Below, piece after piece: positions 41,481 through 51,102 of a stretch of DNA of 64,000 bases (the first letter of the stretch is position 1; each line of letters begins with the position of its first letter). A program made the position numbers and the translations under genes. Below the pieces are notes generated by a model. It was given only the letters and a program-made list of their open reading frames with translations. It searched no databases and was not told the origin of the DNA. Source of the stretch: Pelolinea submarina (lineage in GTDB: Bacteria > Chloroflexota > Anaerolineae > Anaerolineales > Anaerolineaceae); contig NZ_AP018437.1 in NCBI RefSeq assembly GCF_003966975.1, positions 186,001 to 250,000 of the forward strand, written 5' to 3'.

Positions 41481-43871
41481 ATGGACGCCAAATCTATACA
41501 CACGCTTGAATATAACAAGATCCTGGAGCGCCTGGGCAGCTACACAGCCTTCAGCGCTTCCGCCACGTTGGTGCGCGCATTGCAGCCTACCAACGATTTA
41601 CTGCTGGCCCAAGATCGCCAGGCCCGCACTACGCAGGCACGCCGGCTGCTGGATGAATATCCGGAGATGAGCATCGGCGGCGCGCGCGACGTGCGCCCGC
41701 AGGTTGAAATGGCCGCGCGCGGCGGCGTGCTTACCCCGCAGGAATTATTGGATGTCAAAGCCACATTGGTCTCCAGCCGCGACCTGCAGCGCGCATTCGC
41801 CAAACTCGAATTTGACTGCCCGCACCTGCAAGCCATTGCGCAGGATCTGACACCGCCGCCCGGCATCATCGAAGCCATCACGCAAATCATCACAGAAAAC
41901 GCCGAAGTGGCGGATGGCGCGTCCGTGCGTCTGGATACCCTGCGCCGGGAAGTCAAAGCGGCCAATGATCGCATTTTTACCAAACTGGAAAAGCTGATCA
42001 ACGATACCCGCATTGCGCCCATGCTGCAGGAAGCCCTGATCACCAAACGCAACGGGCGGTACGTCATTCCCCTGCGGGCGGAATCCAAAAGCCACATGCG
42101 CTGCGTGGTACAGGATCAATCCTCCTCCGGCGCAACACTGTTCGTGGAACCACTGGCTGTGGTGGAACTCAACAATCACCTGAATGAAGCTATTTTGGGC
42201 GAGAAAGAAGAAGAACGCCGCATCCTGAGCGAACTATCCGCTCAGATCGGCGATTACAACACCAACGTGCAAGCCAACATCCGCGCGCTGGCCGCGCTGG
42301 ACATGGCTTTCGCCTGCGCCAAATACGCGCAGGATCTGAACGCAGTGGAGCCAATCCTGCTGGATAATCCTTCCGGGCAGGCAAGCGAAGACGACCTGTT
42401 CCTGCGTTTTCCGCGGGCGCGCCACCCGCTGCTCGACCCTGAAAAAGTGGTGCCCATCGACGTAGCCCTGGAAAAAGGCACGCGCGCGCTGGTCATCACC
42501 GGCCCCAACACGGGCGGCAAGACCGTCACGCTGAAAACGGTGGGCCTGCTGGTGCTGATGGCCCAATCCGGCCTGCACATCCCGGCCCAATCCGGCTCGC
42601 AAACGCGCATCTTCCGCGACGTATATGCCGATATCGGCGACGAACAATCCATCGAACAATCGCTGTCCACTTTCTCCGGACACGTGACCAACATCGTGCG
42701 CATCCTGAAGAAAGCGGACGCGCGCACGCTGGTGATCTTCGACGAACTGGGGGCCGGCACCGACCCGCAGGAAGGTTCGGCGCTGGCGCGCGCCATCCTG
42801 ACCTACCTGCTGCGCCGCCGCATCCCGGCGCTGATCGCCACACACTACCCGGAATTAAAAGCTTACGCCCACAACACCGAAGGCGCGCTGAACGCCAGCG
42901 TCGAATTCGACCCGCAAACGCTGAAACCGACCTACCGGCTGCTGATGGGACTGCCGGGGCGTTCCAACGCCCTGTCGATTGCCAGCCGCTTGGGTATCAA
43001 GGACGAGATCATCGCCGACGCACGCGAAATGATCGATCCGGAAAGTTTGCAGACCGAAGACCTGCTGGATGAAATTCACCGCCAGTTGGAAAACGCCCGC
43101 CAGGAACACGCCCTGGTGGAAAACCTGCGCCAGGAACTGGAAGCCGACCGCCAGATTTTAGCCGAACGGTTGGAGAATATTGAGAACGAACGCCTGGCCA
43201 TGCTGGAGGAAGCGCGCTTGCAGTCCCTGCGGGAGCTGGAAGAACTGCGCGGAGAGATCCAGTCGCTCAAACGCCAATCAACCGTGAAAAGCGATAGCCC
43301 GGTGAAAGTAAAGAAAGCTTTGGAACAGCAAATCCGCAGCCTGGAAGAAAAAGTGGCCGAACCGCTGGATAAGACCGATTACTCCGGCCAGCCTTCCCGG
43401 CCGCTGCGCGTGGGCGACCGCGTTTATATCCGCAACCTGAAGACCGACGGCAGCGTGCTGGAGATCGGGCAGGAAATTGTGGAAGTGCAAATTGGAAAAA
43501 TGCGCGTCAAGGTTGACTTGCGCAATATCGAACGTCCGAAAAAGACGGGTGCAAAGGTCAAGCGGCCAGTCCTGGAAAGCAGCGAACCCGCGCCCACCAG
43601 CTCTAGTATTTTCCACCCCTCGCCGGGGGCAGAACTGCACCTGCGCGGCATGCGCGGCGAAGACGCGCTGGGCGAATTGGATCACTACCTGGACGATGCC
43701 TACGCGGCCGGGCTGCCCTACGCCCGCATTGTGCACGGTAAAGGCACCGGCACCCTGCGCCAGTTGGTACGCCAGGCTTTGAGCGCGTCCGCTTTGGTTG
43801 CCAGTTGGGAAAATGCGATGGATAACGAGGGCGGAGAAGGTGTGACCATCGTCCACTTTAAAGAAGGTTAA
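41481..43871 (+). CDS. mutS2: Endonuclease MutS2
   Basis: The 796-residue protein has a MutS-like core with helical clamp (about 1-300), an ATPase domain with Walker A ITGPNTGGKTVTLKT and Walker B LVIFDELGAGTDPQEGSAL, a long coiled coil (about 510-620, Glu/Gln/Arg-rich) and a C-terminal Smr nuclease domain starting LHLRGMRGEDALGELDHYL with VHGKGTGTLR. MutS2 suppresses recombination or rescues collided ribosomes, depending on the species. It lacks the mismatch-recognition domain of MutS. ATG 41481 is used, directly after a TATAAT. Confidence 0.95.
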   Translation: MDAKSIHTLEYNKILERLGSYTAFSASATLVRALQPTNDLLLAQDRQARTTQARRLLDEYPEMSIGGARDVRPQVEMAARGGVLTPQELLDVKATLVSSRDLQRAFAKLEFDCPHLQAIAQDLTPPPGIIEAITQIITENAEVADGASVRLDTLRREVKAANDRIFTKLEKLINDTRIAPMLQEALITKRNGRYVIPLRAESKSHMRCVVQDQSSSGATLFVEPLAVVELNNHLNEAILGEKEEERRILSELSAQIGDYNTNVQANIRALAALDMAFACAKYAQDLNAVEPILLDNPSGQASEDDLFLRFPRARHPLLDPEKVVPIDVALEKGTRALVITGPNTGGKTVTLKTVGLLVLMAQSGLHIPAQSGSQTRIFRDVYADIGDEQSIEQSLSTFSGHVTNIVRILKKADARTLVIFDELGAGTDPQEGSALARAILTYLLRRRIPALIATHYPELKAYAHNTEGALNASVEFDPQTLKPTYRLLMGLPGRSNALSIASRLGIKDEIIADAREMIDPESLQTEDLLDEIHRQLENARQEHALVENLRQELEADRQILAERLENIENERLAMLEEARLQSLRELEELRGEIQSLKRQSTVKSDSPVKVKKALEQQIRSLEEKVAEPLDKTDYSGQPSRPLRVGDRVYIRNLKTDGSVLEIGQEIVEVQIGKMRVKVDLRNIERPKKTGAKVKRPVLESSEPAPTSSSIFHPSPGAELHLRGMRGEDALGELDHYLDDAYAAGLPYARIVHGKGTGTLRQLVRQALSASALVASWENAMDNEGGEGVTIVHFKEG

Positions 43872-43875
43872 ATCA

Positions 43876-43918
43876 AAGATCGATAGTGGCTGACCTCTCG
43901 TCACTATCGATCTTCTTG
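43876..43918 (+). terminator. Rho-independent terminator of mutS2
   Basis: The 13-pair stem AAGATCGATAGTG / CACTATCGATCTT (43876-43888 and 43902-43914) is followed by CTTG, with few T. The rest of the 430-base gap to 44303 is AT-rich and shows no gene. Confidence 0.65.
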
Positions 43919-44303
43919 TACGGGATCCCTAAGCACCGTACTGCATTGGTCGATGATGAAATATAAAAGCTTCTACCGAACCAAAGACTATATTACACCA
44001 AAAAATAGAAAAAGGCAATTCTTTCATTGCAAAGATCACGAATAATATTACATTCGGCTAATCTCCCCGCCAGCCTAATCTTTCCAAGCTTATCTCTTCC
44101 TTATAAAAAACAGGTTGAAAACAGGGGTTCATTTAATAAGGAACAGGATTATACTAACGCACATCTTATGGAAAGAATATAAAACGTTAGACAGCCTCCT
44201 GCCTGCCTTAAGCGCAGCAGAAAATTAAACCAACACCCTAAAAAGCCAGATATTTTTTTCATCGACTTTACGCGATGTTTTTTGTGCTGTATCGGTATAG
44301 ATA

Positions 44304-45899
44304 ATGGAAGAAAAAGAAAGTATACAAGACCAAAAATTTGATCACACTGTAAGTGAAATTCATGAATATGAGACCATTCGACACCGCCGCCGCCGTATGC
44401 TGCCCCGGGCAGCGCTGGTCGGCGTAGCCTCGGGCGCCCTGGCTTCTTTATTCGGGCTGGTTTTATCCTGGGGAGATGATCTTCGCGCAAATCTATTGAA
44501 TTGGGCACATCAATGGCCCGCAGCAGGTTGGCTGGTACCGGTTGTATTTTGCGGCTTAGGTACCGCGGCAGCTGTTTTTTTGGTAATCAACAAAGCTCCC
44601 GAAACCAGCGGCAGCGGTATTCCCCACCTGAAAGCCGTGCTGCATCGTTTCCGCACATTATCCTGGAAGCGCGTGCTGCCGGTCAAATTCATTTCCGGCA
44701 CGCTGGCTTTGGGTTCAGGCCTGCTCCTGGGGCGTGAAGGGCCTACCGTTCAAATGGGCGGCGCGGTCGGCGACGCGGTAGCTGAGGGATTAAAACTTCA
44801 TCCCAAAGAACGGCGCACCATGATCGCGGCCGGCGCCGGCGCGGGTTTGGCCGCTGCTTTCAACGCACCGTTATCGGGCTTGACTTTTGTCCTGGAAGAA
44901 GTTCAAAGGGATTTTCAACCGGTTGTCTTTACTTGCGCCTTCATGGCAGCCGTAACAGCCAACATCACCGCGCGTTTTTTCCGCGGTTCATCGCCGGTTT
45001 TCTCAATTCCCAGTTACCCTACACCTCCTCTGCTATCCCTGCCATTATTTGCCTTATTGGGAATCGCGGCGGGTTTGCTGGGCGTGCTCTTCAACCGCGG
45101 GTTAATCGGCATGCTCGATCTCTTTTCCAAATTACGGGGAAAAAACGCGCTGATCGCAGCCGCCAGTGTCGGAGGGATTGTAGGGCTGATCACCTGGTTC
45201 AATCCGCAGCTAACCGGCAGTGGGCATGAGTTGGCGGAAGACGCCTTAGCCGGCGGACTGGTATTAGGCGCCATCCCGGCATTCTACCTGATCCGCTTCG
45301 CGCTGACGATTGCCAGTTATGGAACCGGTGTGGCCGGCGGTATTTTCGCCCCGCTGCTGGTGCTGGGCGCCCTGATGGGATTGGGCATCGGGCAGGCAGC
45401 CAATTATTTCCTTCCCGCGCTGGTACCCCAACCGGCTGTTTTTGCGGTGGTTGGCATGGCGGCCTTATTTACCGGAATTGTGCGCGCTCCCTTGACCGGT
45501 ATTTTCCTGATTATTGAAATGACCGGTAATTACGATCAAATGCTGCCGCTGCTGGTGGCTTGCTTCTTTGCTTACGATATTGCCGACCTGCTCAAAGACA
45601 TGCCGATTTACGAAGCGTTGATGGAACGCGACCTTTCACGCAACGGTATTCATGCCCAGCTTCAAATCCCGACTATCCTTGAGATCGAGATTGAAGAAGG
45701 CGCTCCCTTTGATGGGAAGAGGGTCAAATCGCTGGGCCTTCCGCCAGGCTGCGTGATCGCCAGTATCACCCAGGATGGGCTGGAAGTGGTGCCCACCGCG
45801 CAAACCCGCCTGGAATCCAGCATGAAAATCACCGCGGTGATCGACCCCGAGGCAGCCGATTCGGTAGCTATCCTGCACAGCGGCTGCAAGACACCTTAA
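44304..45899 (+). CDS. ClC-type chloride/proton antiporter with RCK_C-like tail
   Basis: The 531-residue protein has about 12 hydrophobic segments and the ClC selectivity motifs SGSGIPHLKAVL, GREGPTVQMGG (the gating glutamate), and GIFAPLLVLG. The intracellular proton glutamate is kept in SGLTFVLEEV, which argues for a proton-coupled exchanger rather than a channel. A C-terminal domain (about 450-525, EIEIEEGAPFDGKRVKSL) resembles TrkA/RCK_C regulatory folds. It is a single gene. Confidence 0.92.
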   Translation: MEEKESIQDQKFDHTVSEIHEYETIRHRRRRMLPRAALVGVASGALASLFGLVLSWGDDLRANLLNWAHQWPAAGWLVPVVFCGLGTAAAVFLVINKAPETSGSGIPHLKAVLHRFRTLSWKRVLPVKFISGTLALGSGLLLGREGPTVQMGGAVGDAVAEGLKLHPKERRTMIAAGAGAGLAAAFNAPLSGLTFVLEEVQRDFQPVVFTCAFMAAVTANITARFFRGSSPVFSIPSYPTPPLLSLPLFALLGIAAGLLGVLFNRGLIGMLDLFSKLRGKNALIAAASVGGIVGLITWFNPQLTGSGHELAEDALAGGLVLGAIPAFYLIRFALTIASYGTGVAGGIFAPLLVLGALMGLGIGQAANYFLPALVPQPAVFAVVGMAALFTGIVRAPLTGIFLIIEMTGNYDQMLPLLVACFFAYDIADLLKDMPIYEALMERDLSRNGIHAQLQIPTILEIEIEEGAPFDGKRVKSLGLPPGCVIASITQDGLEVVPTAQTRLESSMKITAVIDPEAADSVAILHSGCKTP

Positions 45900-45940
45900 T
45901 CGGGAATTGTTTTCTCTGCAAATCCTTTTCTACAAATATA

Positions 45941-45969
45941 TTGACAATATAGAACATCTGTTTTATTAT
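45941..45969 (+). promoter_or_regulatory. Promoter of the VOC gene
   Basis: TTGACA (45941-45946), a 17-base spacer and TATTAT (45964-45969) make a strong sigma-70-type promoter, followed by AAAAGGAG and the ATG at 45999. Confidence 0.75.
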
Positions 45970-45998
45970 TCGGTCATTCAAGGGAAAAGGAGTTAGAA

Positions 45999-46409
45999 AT
46001 GAAAACAAAAATCGGTCATTTTCAAATCAATATTGATCCAAAAAATCAAGCCTTCTATCAGGACCTGTTCAATTTCCTGGAATGGCAAATGCTGTATCAG
46101 GATGAGCAGATCCTGGGCGTGGGCGACGTAAACAACTGCGGGTTGTGGTTCGTCAAAGGGCTGAAGCAGGCTGCCAACGATTACGATGGGATCGGCATGA
46201 ACCATTTGGCGATCTCAACTGAAAAACAGGCAGAGGTCGACTCGGTTGTAGCTTATCTGAAAGAGCACAATATTGAAGCGCTATTCAACACCCCATGCCA
46301 CCGTCCGGAATTCAGCGATGGCCCGGATCAGACTTATTACCAGGTCATGTTCCGCTCACCCGATAATATCCTTTTCGAAGTCGTCTACACCGGCCCAAAA
46401 GATAAATAA
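45999..46409 (+). CDS. VOC-superfamily (glyoxalase-like) protein
   Basis: The 136-residue single VOC domain begins KIGHFQINIDPKNQAFYQDL and ends FRSPDNILFEVVYTGP, the typical pattern with metal-type His and Glu. The middle GIGMNHLAISTEKQAEVDSV is the second half-repeat. It is preceded by a strong promoter and AAGGAG. It may be co-transcribed with the nitroreductase 49 bases downstream. The substrate is unknown. Confidence 0.85.
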   Translation: MKTKIGHFQINIDPKNQAFYQDLFNFLEWQMLYQDEQILGVGDVNNCGLWFVKGLKQAANDYDGIGMNHLAISTEKQAEVDSVVAYLKEHNIEALFNTPCHRPEFSDGPDQTYYQVMFRSPDNILFEVVYTGPKDK

Positions 46410-46458
46410 TTTTGTCGGAAAAATCATAGTAAGTGAAGGGTAAATTAGGAGAATTCCG

Positions 46459-47085
46459 ATGGATGTATATGAAGCCATATCCAAACGCATGACTATCCGA
46501 GATTTCGCCCCAAAAGAAATTCCACAGCAGGTCGTCGAGCGCATTCTTTCCGCCGGATTGCAGGCACCCAGCAACGACCACCTGCGCCGCTGGGAATTCA
46601 TCCTGGTGCAGGACAGGCAAATGCGCGAAAAGCTGGCCGGCAAGATCCATCCGCCCCAAACAGAGAAGGGCACGGCCGCGCTGGTCAAACGCATGGGGCT
46701 GTCAGTCGATAGCCAACGAGAGATGTACCGTCAAGCTATTCCCCGCCAGGTGGCTATGTTGTTGGATGCGGCCCTACTGGTCATCCCCTGTTTCCACGTC
46801 AACGGCGAGCTGCTCAAACCGGAAACGCTCTCGTCCTTAAACTGTTTCGCATCCATTTGGTGCTGCATCGAGAATATCCTGATCGCGGCGGCTGCGGAAG
46901 GCATATATGGCGTAACGCGCATCCCCTTCGAGCCGGAACGCGGGCACCTGCACAAGACCCTGCACATCCCGCCGGAGTATGAGGTTCCCTGTTATCTGGC
47001 GCTGGGGTACCCGGCGGAAAGCGCCGGGCGCATGACGCAGGAACCTGTCTCGCTTACAAATAAAATCCACGAAAATACCTGGTAG
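46459..47085 (+). CDS. Nitroreductase-family flavoprotein
   Basis: A 208-residue FMN-dependent oxidoreductase fold with the N-terminal MDVYEAISKRMTIRDFAPKEI and GLQAPSNDHLRRWEFILVQD motifs (flavin binding) and the C-terminal PCYLALGYPAESAG. It reduces an unknown substrate with NAD(P)H. A perfect hairpin begins inside its last codons and forms the terminator. Confidence 0.88.
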   Translation: MDVYEAISKRMTIRDFAPKEIPQQVVERILSAGLQAPSNDHLRRWEFILVQDRQMREKLAGKIHPPQTEKGTAALVKRMGLSVDSQREMYRQAIPRQVAMLLDAALLVIPCFHVNGELLKPETLSSLNCFASIWCCIENILIAAAAEGIYGVTRIPFEPERGHLHKTLHIPPEYEVPCYLALGYPAESAGRMTQEPVSLTNKIHENTW

Positions 47086-47107
47086 CCAGTGGCTACCAGG
47101 ATTTTTA
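47078..47107 (+). terminator. Rho-independent terminator overlapping the stop codon
   Basis: CCTGGTAGCC / GGCTACCAGG (47078-47087 and 47091-47100), followed by ATTTTTAT; the TAG stop lies inside the stem. The following bases to 47480 contain no supported gene. Confidence 0.85.
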
Positions 47108-47485
47108 TCCTGACGAATATCTGACAAGATCGATTGGATTTGCCCCTTGAACCAGCAGAAAAGCCGGCAAGCTCCTCTGGCCTAACCGCTTTTATTTCCT
47201 GTCCCTCCTTTGGGGAGAGTTCCCCTGATTTTTTTTGATACCCACTTGGGGCCCTCGCTCAACATCGCATGACGCCGGTGGGCATCGTTGTCGTCTATCG
47301 GGTTGGGATCCACTGTTTGTTCGTGAGATGTTCATTTTCCAATGAATTCGCGAGCAGCGATAGAATCACTCAGGTTTCTTATCATCGTTACAATTGCTGG
47401 GGACGGGTATCCCGGGATAGAAGAATTCATCCATCATCTCTTCCTTTAGTTGAAACCAAAACACCTTGGGCTGTGTTATTGGGAC

Positions 47486-47497
47486 TGACAATTGTCA
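47486..47497. promoter_or_regulatory. Palindrome upstream of sigma factor gene
   Basis: The perfect 12-base palindrome TGACAATTGTCA lies 23 bases before the start codon of the sigma-factor gene. It may be a protein-binding site; no partner is identified. Confidence 0.35.
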
Positions 47498-47519
47498 AAC
47501 TCGAGCGGAGGTTAATCAT

Positions 47520-48044
47520 TTGAATGAAAAGAAAGCGATCAAGGCTTTAAAACGAGGAAATACTGACGCGCTTGAATGGCTCATTGAACGCTATGCCGGA
47601 TACGTCAATACCATTATCTACAACATCATCGGCTACGCGATGGCAGTGCCGGACATCGAGGAAGTGGTATCGGACGTGTTTCTCGCTCTCTGGGATAACG
47701 CCGTCAAGGTCGAGCCGGACAAACTGAAAGCATACCTGGGAAGTATTGCCCGCAATAAAGCCAAAAACAAACTGCGTGAGCTGGTAAAGGAAACGCCCAT
47801 TGAGGAGAACATGATCCTCATCTCGGCTGGGACTCCCGAAAGCACTGTCCTTGCCAACGAGCAAACGGCTCACGTTAAAAGTGCGATCCTGGCAATGGAG
47901 CTCCCGGACAGAGAAATATTTTTGAGGCATTACTACTACTATCAGGGTGTCTCGAAGATTGCGGAGGAAATGGATATGAACGTTTCCACAGTGAAAACGC
48001 ACCTGGCCCGGGGCCGTCAAAAACTAAAAAGTATTTTACAGTGA
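47520..48044 (+). CDS. Sigma-70-family (ECF-like) sigma factor
   Basis: A 174-residue sigma factor with region 2 (about 8-75: ALEWLIERYAGYVNTIIYN, DIEEVVSDVFLALWDNA) and region 4 (about 115-172: LPDREIFLRHYYYYQGVSKIAEEM, STVKTHLARGRQKLKSIL). It has no region 1.1 or 3. The start is TTG 47520, decided by GGAGG eight bases before; an ATG at 47524 is out of frame. It is coupled to the membrane protein downstream, its likely anti-sigma factor. Its style, including a Lys-rich tone, resembles Clostridia-type pairs. Confidence 0.87.
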   Translation: MNEKKAIKALKRGNTDALEWLIERYAGYVNTIIYNIIGYAMAVPDIEEVVSDVFLALWDNAVKVEPDKLKAYLGSIARNKAKNKLRELVKETPIEENMILISAGTPESTVLANEQTAHVKSAILAMELPDREIFLRHYYYYQGVSKIAEEMDMNVSTVKTHLARGRQKLKSILQ

Positions 48045-48058
48045 AGGAGGAACCGTTG

Positions 48059-49165
48059 ATGGAAAAAAGAATTACAGACCTTTTGGACTGCGTCCAGGAT
48101 GACAGCGTGCAGCTTCAAAGTAAAGATGTTTCCTCCATCGAGCGAATCAAGGAGGCAACATTGAACAAGATTCAGAAACGTGAATCTTCGACTTTTAGAG
48201 TAAAAAAGAAGCTGTCGAGGACAGCCCTCGTTGCAGCCATCGTAGCCGAAGGGCTGATCATTTCGGCGCTGGCCGTGGGAATTACACTGCTGGTGCTGAA
48301 ACAAGCCGAGCTGCGCAGTATTCTGGGAATCGAAGACAAAAACATCCCGGAGTACATGGAATACGAAGCAAGCGAAACGCCACCGGAAGCCGATGAAGTG
48401 TCCGTGTCCGTACTATCTTCTATGCGTGATAAGAAGTATGTCAGATACTACATCCTCGTCTCTCCTGTGACGCAGGAACAAGCCGAAAGCTATACGTGGT
48501 CTATCCACCGCAACGGCGAAAGGAAAGGCAGGGAGGCATTCCCGGTCAAAGCTGATCTGGATACCGCCTACGATGCCGATACCCAATCGCTGATGCTCGA
48601 ATTTTCGATGTTCATCGGCTCAGATGCCCAAGTGGAAGACACAGAACCTTATGAGGTCAATCTATGGGGAGGCATAGACTACGACAGCGGAGCAGAGGCT
48701 AGCGATTCTATCAGCACGAGCTTCTCTCTTCCTCAGAACACGTCGGAGATCTCCACTGTGCTGATCCAATTGGGGAACGGCGTCGAATTCACCAATGCTC
48801 TGACCGGAGAAACCGGAAAGATACAGGAAGTGCAGGTAAGCTCCGGCGGCATTGAATGGTTCTACAGCTACGATACGGCCGAGATGCTGCTCAGAGAAAT
48901 CAAAAATTACGGCAGCGATGACAGCGATCTGAGCGAAGAAGAGTTTCGTCAATATTCCGCCGAACAGCTGGCATGGATTCATGCCTTTGAAGATACTATC
49001 CGGGATGCCGTGCTGAATCTGTCCGATGGAAGCACGCGCGGAGGGCTTATACCGGACCAGGTCGATTTGGACAACGGCGTCCTGATCGGGAACGGGTACT
49101 GGGAAAATCCGCTGGATCTCTCCATTCTGGAGAGCATAACTGTGGATGGAAAGACGTATCAATAA
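48059..49165 (+). CDS. Membrane-anchored probable anti-sigma factor
   Basis: A 368-residue protein. The N-terminal cytosolic part (about 1-60, FxxLLDCVQDD-like and SIERIKEATLNKIQKRE) resembles Clostridia anti-sigma N-termini. One transmembrane helix follows (about 62-88, RTALVAAIVAEGLIISALAV) and then a large extracellular domain (about 90-365) with two beta-rich repeats. It lies 14 bases after the sigma gene, with AAGGAGG before ATG 48059. It probably holds the sigma factor at the membrane and releases it on an external signal. It is followed by a strong terminator. Confidence 0.72.
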   Translation: MEKRITDLLDCVQDDSVQLQSKDVSSIERIKEATLNKIQKRESSTFRVKKKLSRTALVAAIVAEGLIISALAVGITLLVLKQAELRSILGIEDKNIPEYMEYEASETPPEADEVSVSVLSSMRDKKYVRYYILVSPVTQEQAESYTWSIHRNGERKGREAFPVKADLDTAYDADTQSLMLEFSMFIGSDAQVEDTEPYEVNLWGGIDYDSGAEASDSISTSFSLPQNTSEISTVLIQLGNGVEFTNALTGETGKIQEVQVSSGGIEWFYSYDTAEMLLREIKNYGSDDSDLSEEEFRQYSAEQLAWIHAFEDTIRDAVLNLSDGSTRGGLIPDQVDLDNGVLIGNGYWENPLDLSILESITVDGKTYQ

Positions 49166-49173
49166 AAAGGAAG

Positions 49174-49205
49174 GCCACCCGTTTGACGGGTGGCTTTTTC
49201 TTTTT
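49174..49205 (+). terminator. Rho-independent terminator
   Basis: The stem GCCACCCG / CGGGTGGC (49174-49181 and 49187-49194) is followed by TTTTTCTTTTT. It ends the sigma/anti-sigma transcript. Confidence 0.9.
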
Positions 49206-49230
49206 CTTCGCTTGTTCAAGCGACCCGGGT

Positions 49231-49261
49231 AAAAAAAGAACCGGTTCTCGTGAGCCGGTTC
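49231..49261 (-). terminator. Terminator of the DegV gene
   Basis: On the minus strand GAACCGG / CCGGTTC (49238-49244 and 49255-49261) is followed by seven T. It lies just beyond the DegV stop codon. Confidence 0.85.
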
Positions 49262-49269
49262 GAATTTTC

Positions 49270-50127
49270 TTAAGGTTCGGAGTATCCGCACAACGCAATG
49301 GCCTGCGGGCCGGTGTGGACACCCAGGATGGGGGTCACGATGGTGGTGATCAACTCCTTGGGTTTATAAGTTTCGATCACCTTTTGGGCCAGAGATTTGG
49401 CTTCGTCCAAAGCATTGTTATGCAGCACCGCAATGTGCATCGGCCTTTTAACATTGATGGTCTTGAAAAATTCGCGCTGCAGCCCGGCGATGGCCAGTTT
49501 GCGTGAGCGGGCAGGCAGACTGACGCCCACCGTGCCGTTTTCAGGCTTGACAAAGACCAGCGGCTTAATGGTCAGCACAGTTTCCACTAACCGAATAGCA
49601 TCCCCAATGCGCCCGCCTTTGGAAAGATATTCCAGCGTGTTCAATGAGACATAGTAAACCATATGTTGGCGCACGCGCTCAATCGCGGCGATCATGTCGG
49701 TCAAGCTACCGCCGTTTTCCCGCACGCGCGCAGCGGCAATGACCTGCCAACCCATTCCCATGGAATTGCTGCAGCTGTCGATAACATGCACCGGGATATC
49801 CATTTCCTCGGCCGCCTGCTGCGCAGCAACAATGGTGCCGCTCATGGCAGCGGCCACCACGACTGTTAGAATTTCTTTAGCCCCGTTTTTCTTTGCCTGC
49901 CGGTAAGCTTCCAGGAAAGCCGCCGGGGTGGGATGAGAGGTGAAAGGATGGACTTTCTCCCTGGGAAGCTGTTCGTAAAATTGCGCCGCGGTCATTTCAA
50001 CGCCATCGATATATTGTTTTTCTCCAAAGACGATGATAGAAGGCACCACGGTTATGTTGTATTTTTCGCGCCACTCATCGGGAATGTCGCAGGTGCTATC
50101 CGTTACCAATGCAATTTGGTTTGCCAT
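49270..50127 (-). CDS. DegV-family fatty-acid-binding protein
   Basis: A 285-residue protein with the DegV N-terminus IALVTDSTCDIPDEWREKYN, the ligand-site Ser in FTSHPTPAAFLEAYRQ, MSGTIVAAQQAAEE and the C-terminal LGVHTGPQAIALCGYSEP. DegV/FakB proteins bind fatty acids, in Gram-positive bacteria for phosphorylation by FakA. No fakA-like kinase gene is in the window. A second gene of this family begins outside and ends at 63889. Confidence 0.92.
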   Translation of the reverse strand: MANQIALVTDSTCDIPDEWREKYNITVVPSIIVFGEKQYIDGVEMTAAQFYEQLPREKVHPFTSHPTPAAFLEAYRQAKKNGAKEILTVVVAAAMSGTIVAAQQAAEEMDIPVHVIDSCSNSMGMGWQVIAAARVRENGGSLTDMIAAIERVRQHMVYYVSLNTLEYLSKGGRIGDAIRLVETVLTIKPLVFVKPENGTVGVSLPARSRKLAIAGLQREFFKTINVKRPMHIAVLHNNALDEAKSLAQKVIETYKPKELITTIVTPILGVHTGPQAIALCGYSEP

Positions 50128-50443
50128 ACCAATAACCTCAGATTATATTTTTAAACCCTCGCCAAATTCATCTGCTGGTCAGGTTTTTTGTTCCTTATAT
50201 TCTATGACTAATTATTAATTTATGCCCAATAATAATTTATACCGTGTAAATTTTATATAAGTATTGTATTAAATTTAGAGATTAATTCTGTCCACCTGAT
50301 AATTATTAATTTTTCTGAACACACCCCCGGATTCACTTTTTAATCTCAGTAATTTAAAGAATTTCCCGAATCTGCCGGTTGATACAGGTATAATCACGCA
50401 GGAATTCGATTATCCAAATTACTAAAGAAAGTAGTAAAGAATT
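50128..50443. other. AT-rich gap without a gene
   Basis: The divergent gap between the DegV and cyclophilin genes holds no supported gene. A TATAAT stands at 50389-50394, suited to the cyclophilin gene, but no matching -35 box was found. Confidence 0.5.
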
Positions 50444-50977
50444 ATGTCAAGCGAAAACCAAGCAAACAGCAAACAATATTCATCCGCACCTGCCATGCAA
50501 ATTGATCCGCAGAAAGAATATACCGCCACCTTCAAGATGGAAAACGGGGAGCAATTCATTATCAAACTGTATGCCGACAAGGCGCCAGTCACTGTTAACA
50601 GCTTTGTCTTTCTGGCTCGCGACGGGTATTTTGATGGTGTAACCTTCCATCGTGTATTAGAAGGTTTCATGGCTCAAGGCGGCGACCCCACCGGAACCGG
50701 TCGGGGCGGCCCAGGTTATCAATTTAATAACGAAGATTCAGATCTTGAATTCGACCGCGCCGGTATCGTGGCCATGGCCAACGCCGGTCGGGACACCAAC
50801 GGCAGCCAGTTCTTCATCACCTTCGGCCCCACCCCGCACCTAAATGGCGGTTACACCATTTTCGGTCAGGTAATCAAGGGAATGCCGACTGTCAACAATA
50901 TCAAGCGCCGCGACCCCAGCCGTAACCCGGATTTTCCCGGCGACGCCATCAAAACTGTCACCATCGAAGAGATTTAG
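50444..50977 (+). CDS. Peptidyl-prolyl isomerase, cyclophilin type
   Basis: A 177-residue cyclophilin without a signal peptide, so cytosolic. Active-site stretches are FDGVTFHRVLEGFMAQGGDPTG (catalytic Arg and Phe), GIVAMANAGRDTNGSQFFIT and TPHLNGGYTIFGQVIKGM. It catalyses cis-trans isomerisation at prolines and aids folding. The N-terminal 20 residues are a polar tail. Confidence 0.95.
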   Translation: MSSENQANSKQYSSAPAMQIDPQKEYTATFKMENGEQFIIKLYADKAPVTVNSFVFLARDGYFDGVTFHRVLEGFMAQGGDPTGTGRGGPGYQFNNEDSDLEFDRAGIVAMANAGRDTNGSQFFITFGPTPHLNGGYTIFGQVIKGMPTVNNIKRRDPSRNPDFPGDAIKTVTIEEI

Positions 50978-51102
50978 ACTTTTACTTTTCTAATTCGTAA
51001 ACCAGCGCCTCCTGCTTTCTTATATTTCTATAAGGTAATTTTTTACAAGGATGTATAAAATTACAACATAGCAAAATAAAAAGAGTTCAGGAGGCGTTCA
51101 TT

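Noticed and set aside
47269..47523. Open frame between the nitroreductase and sigma genes
   Set aside because: It has no ribosome site, no hydrophobic or domain pattern, and it overlaps the start of the sigma gene in another frame.
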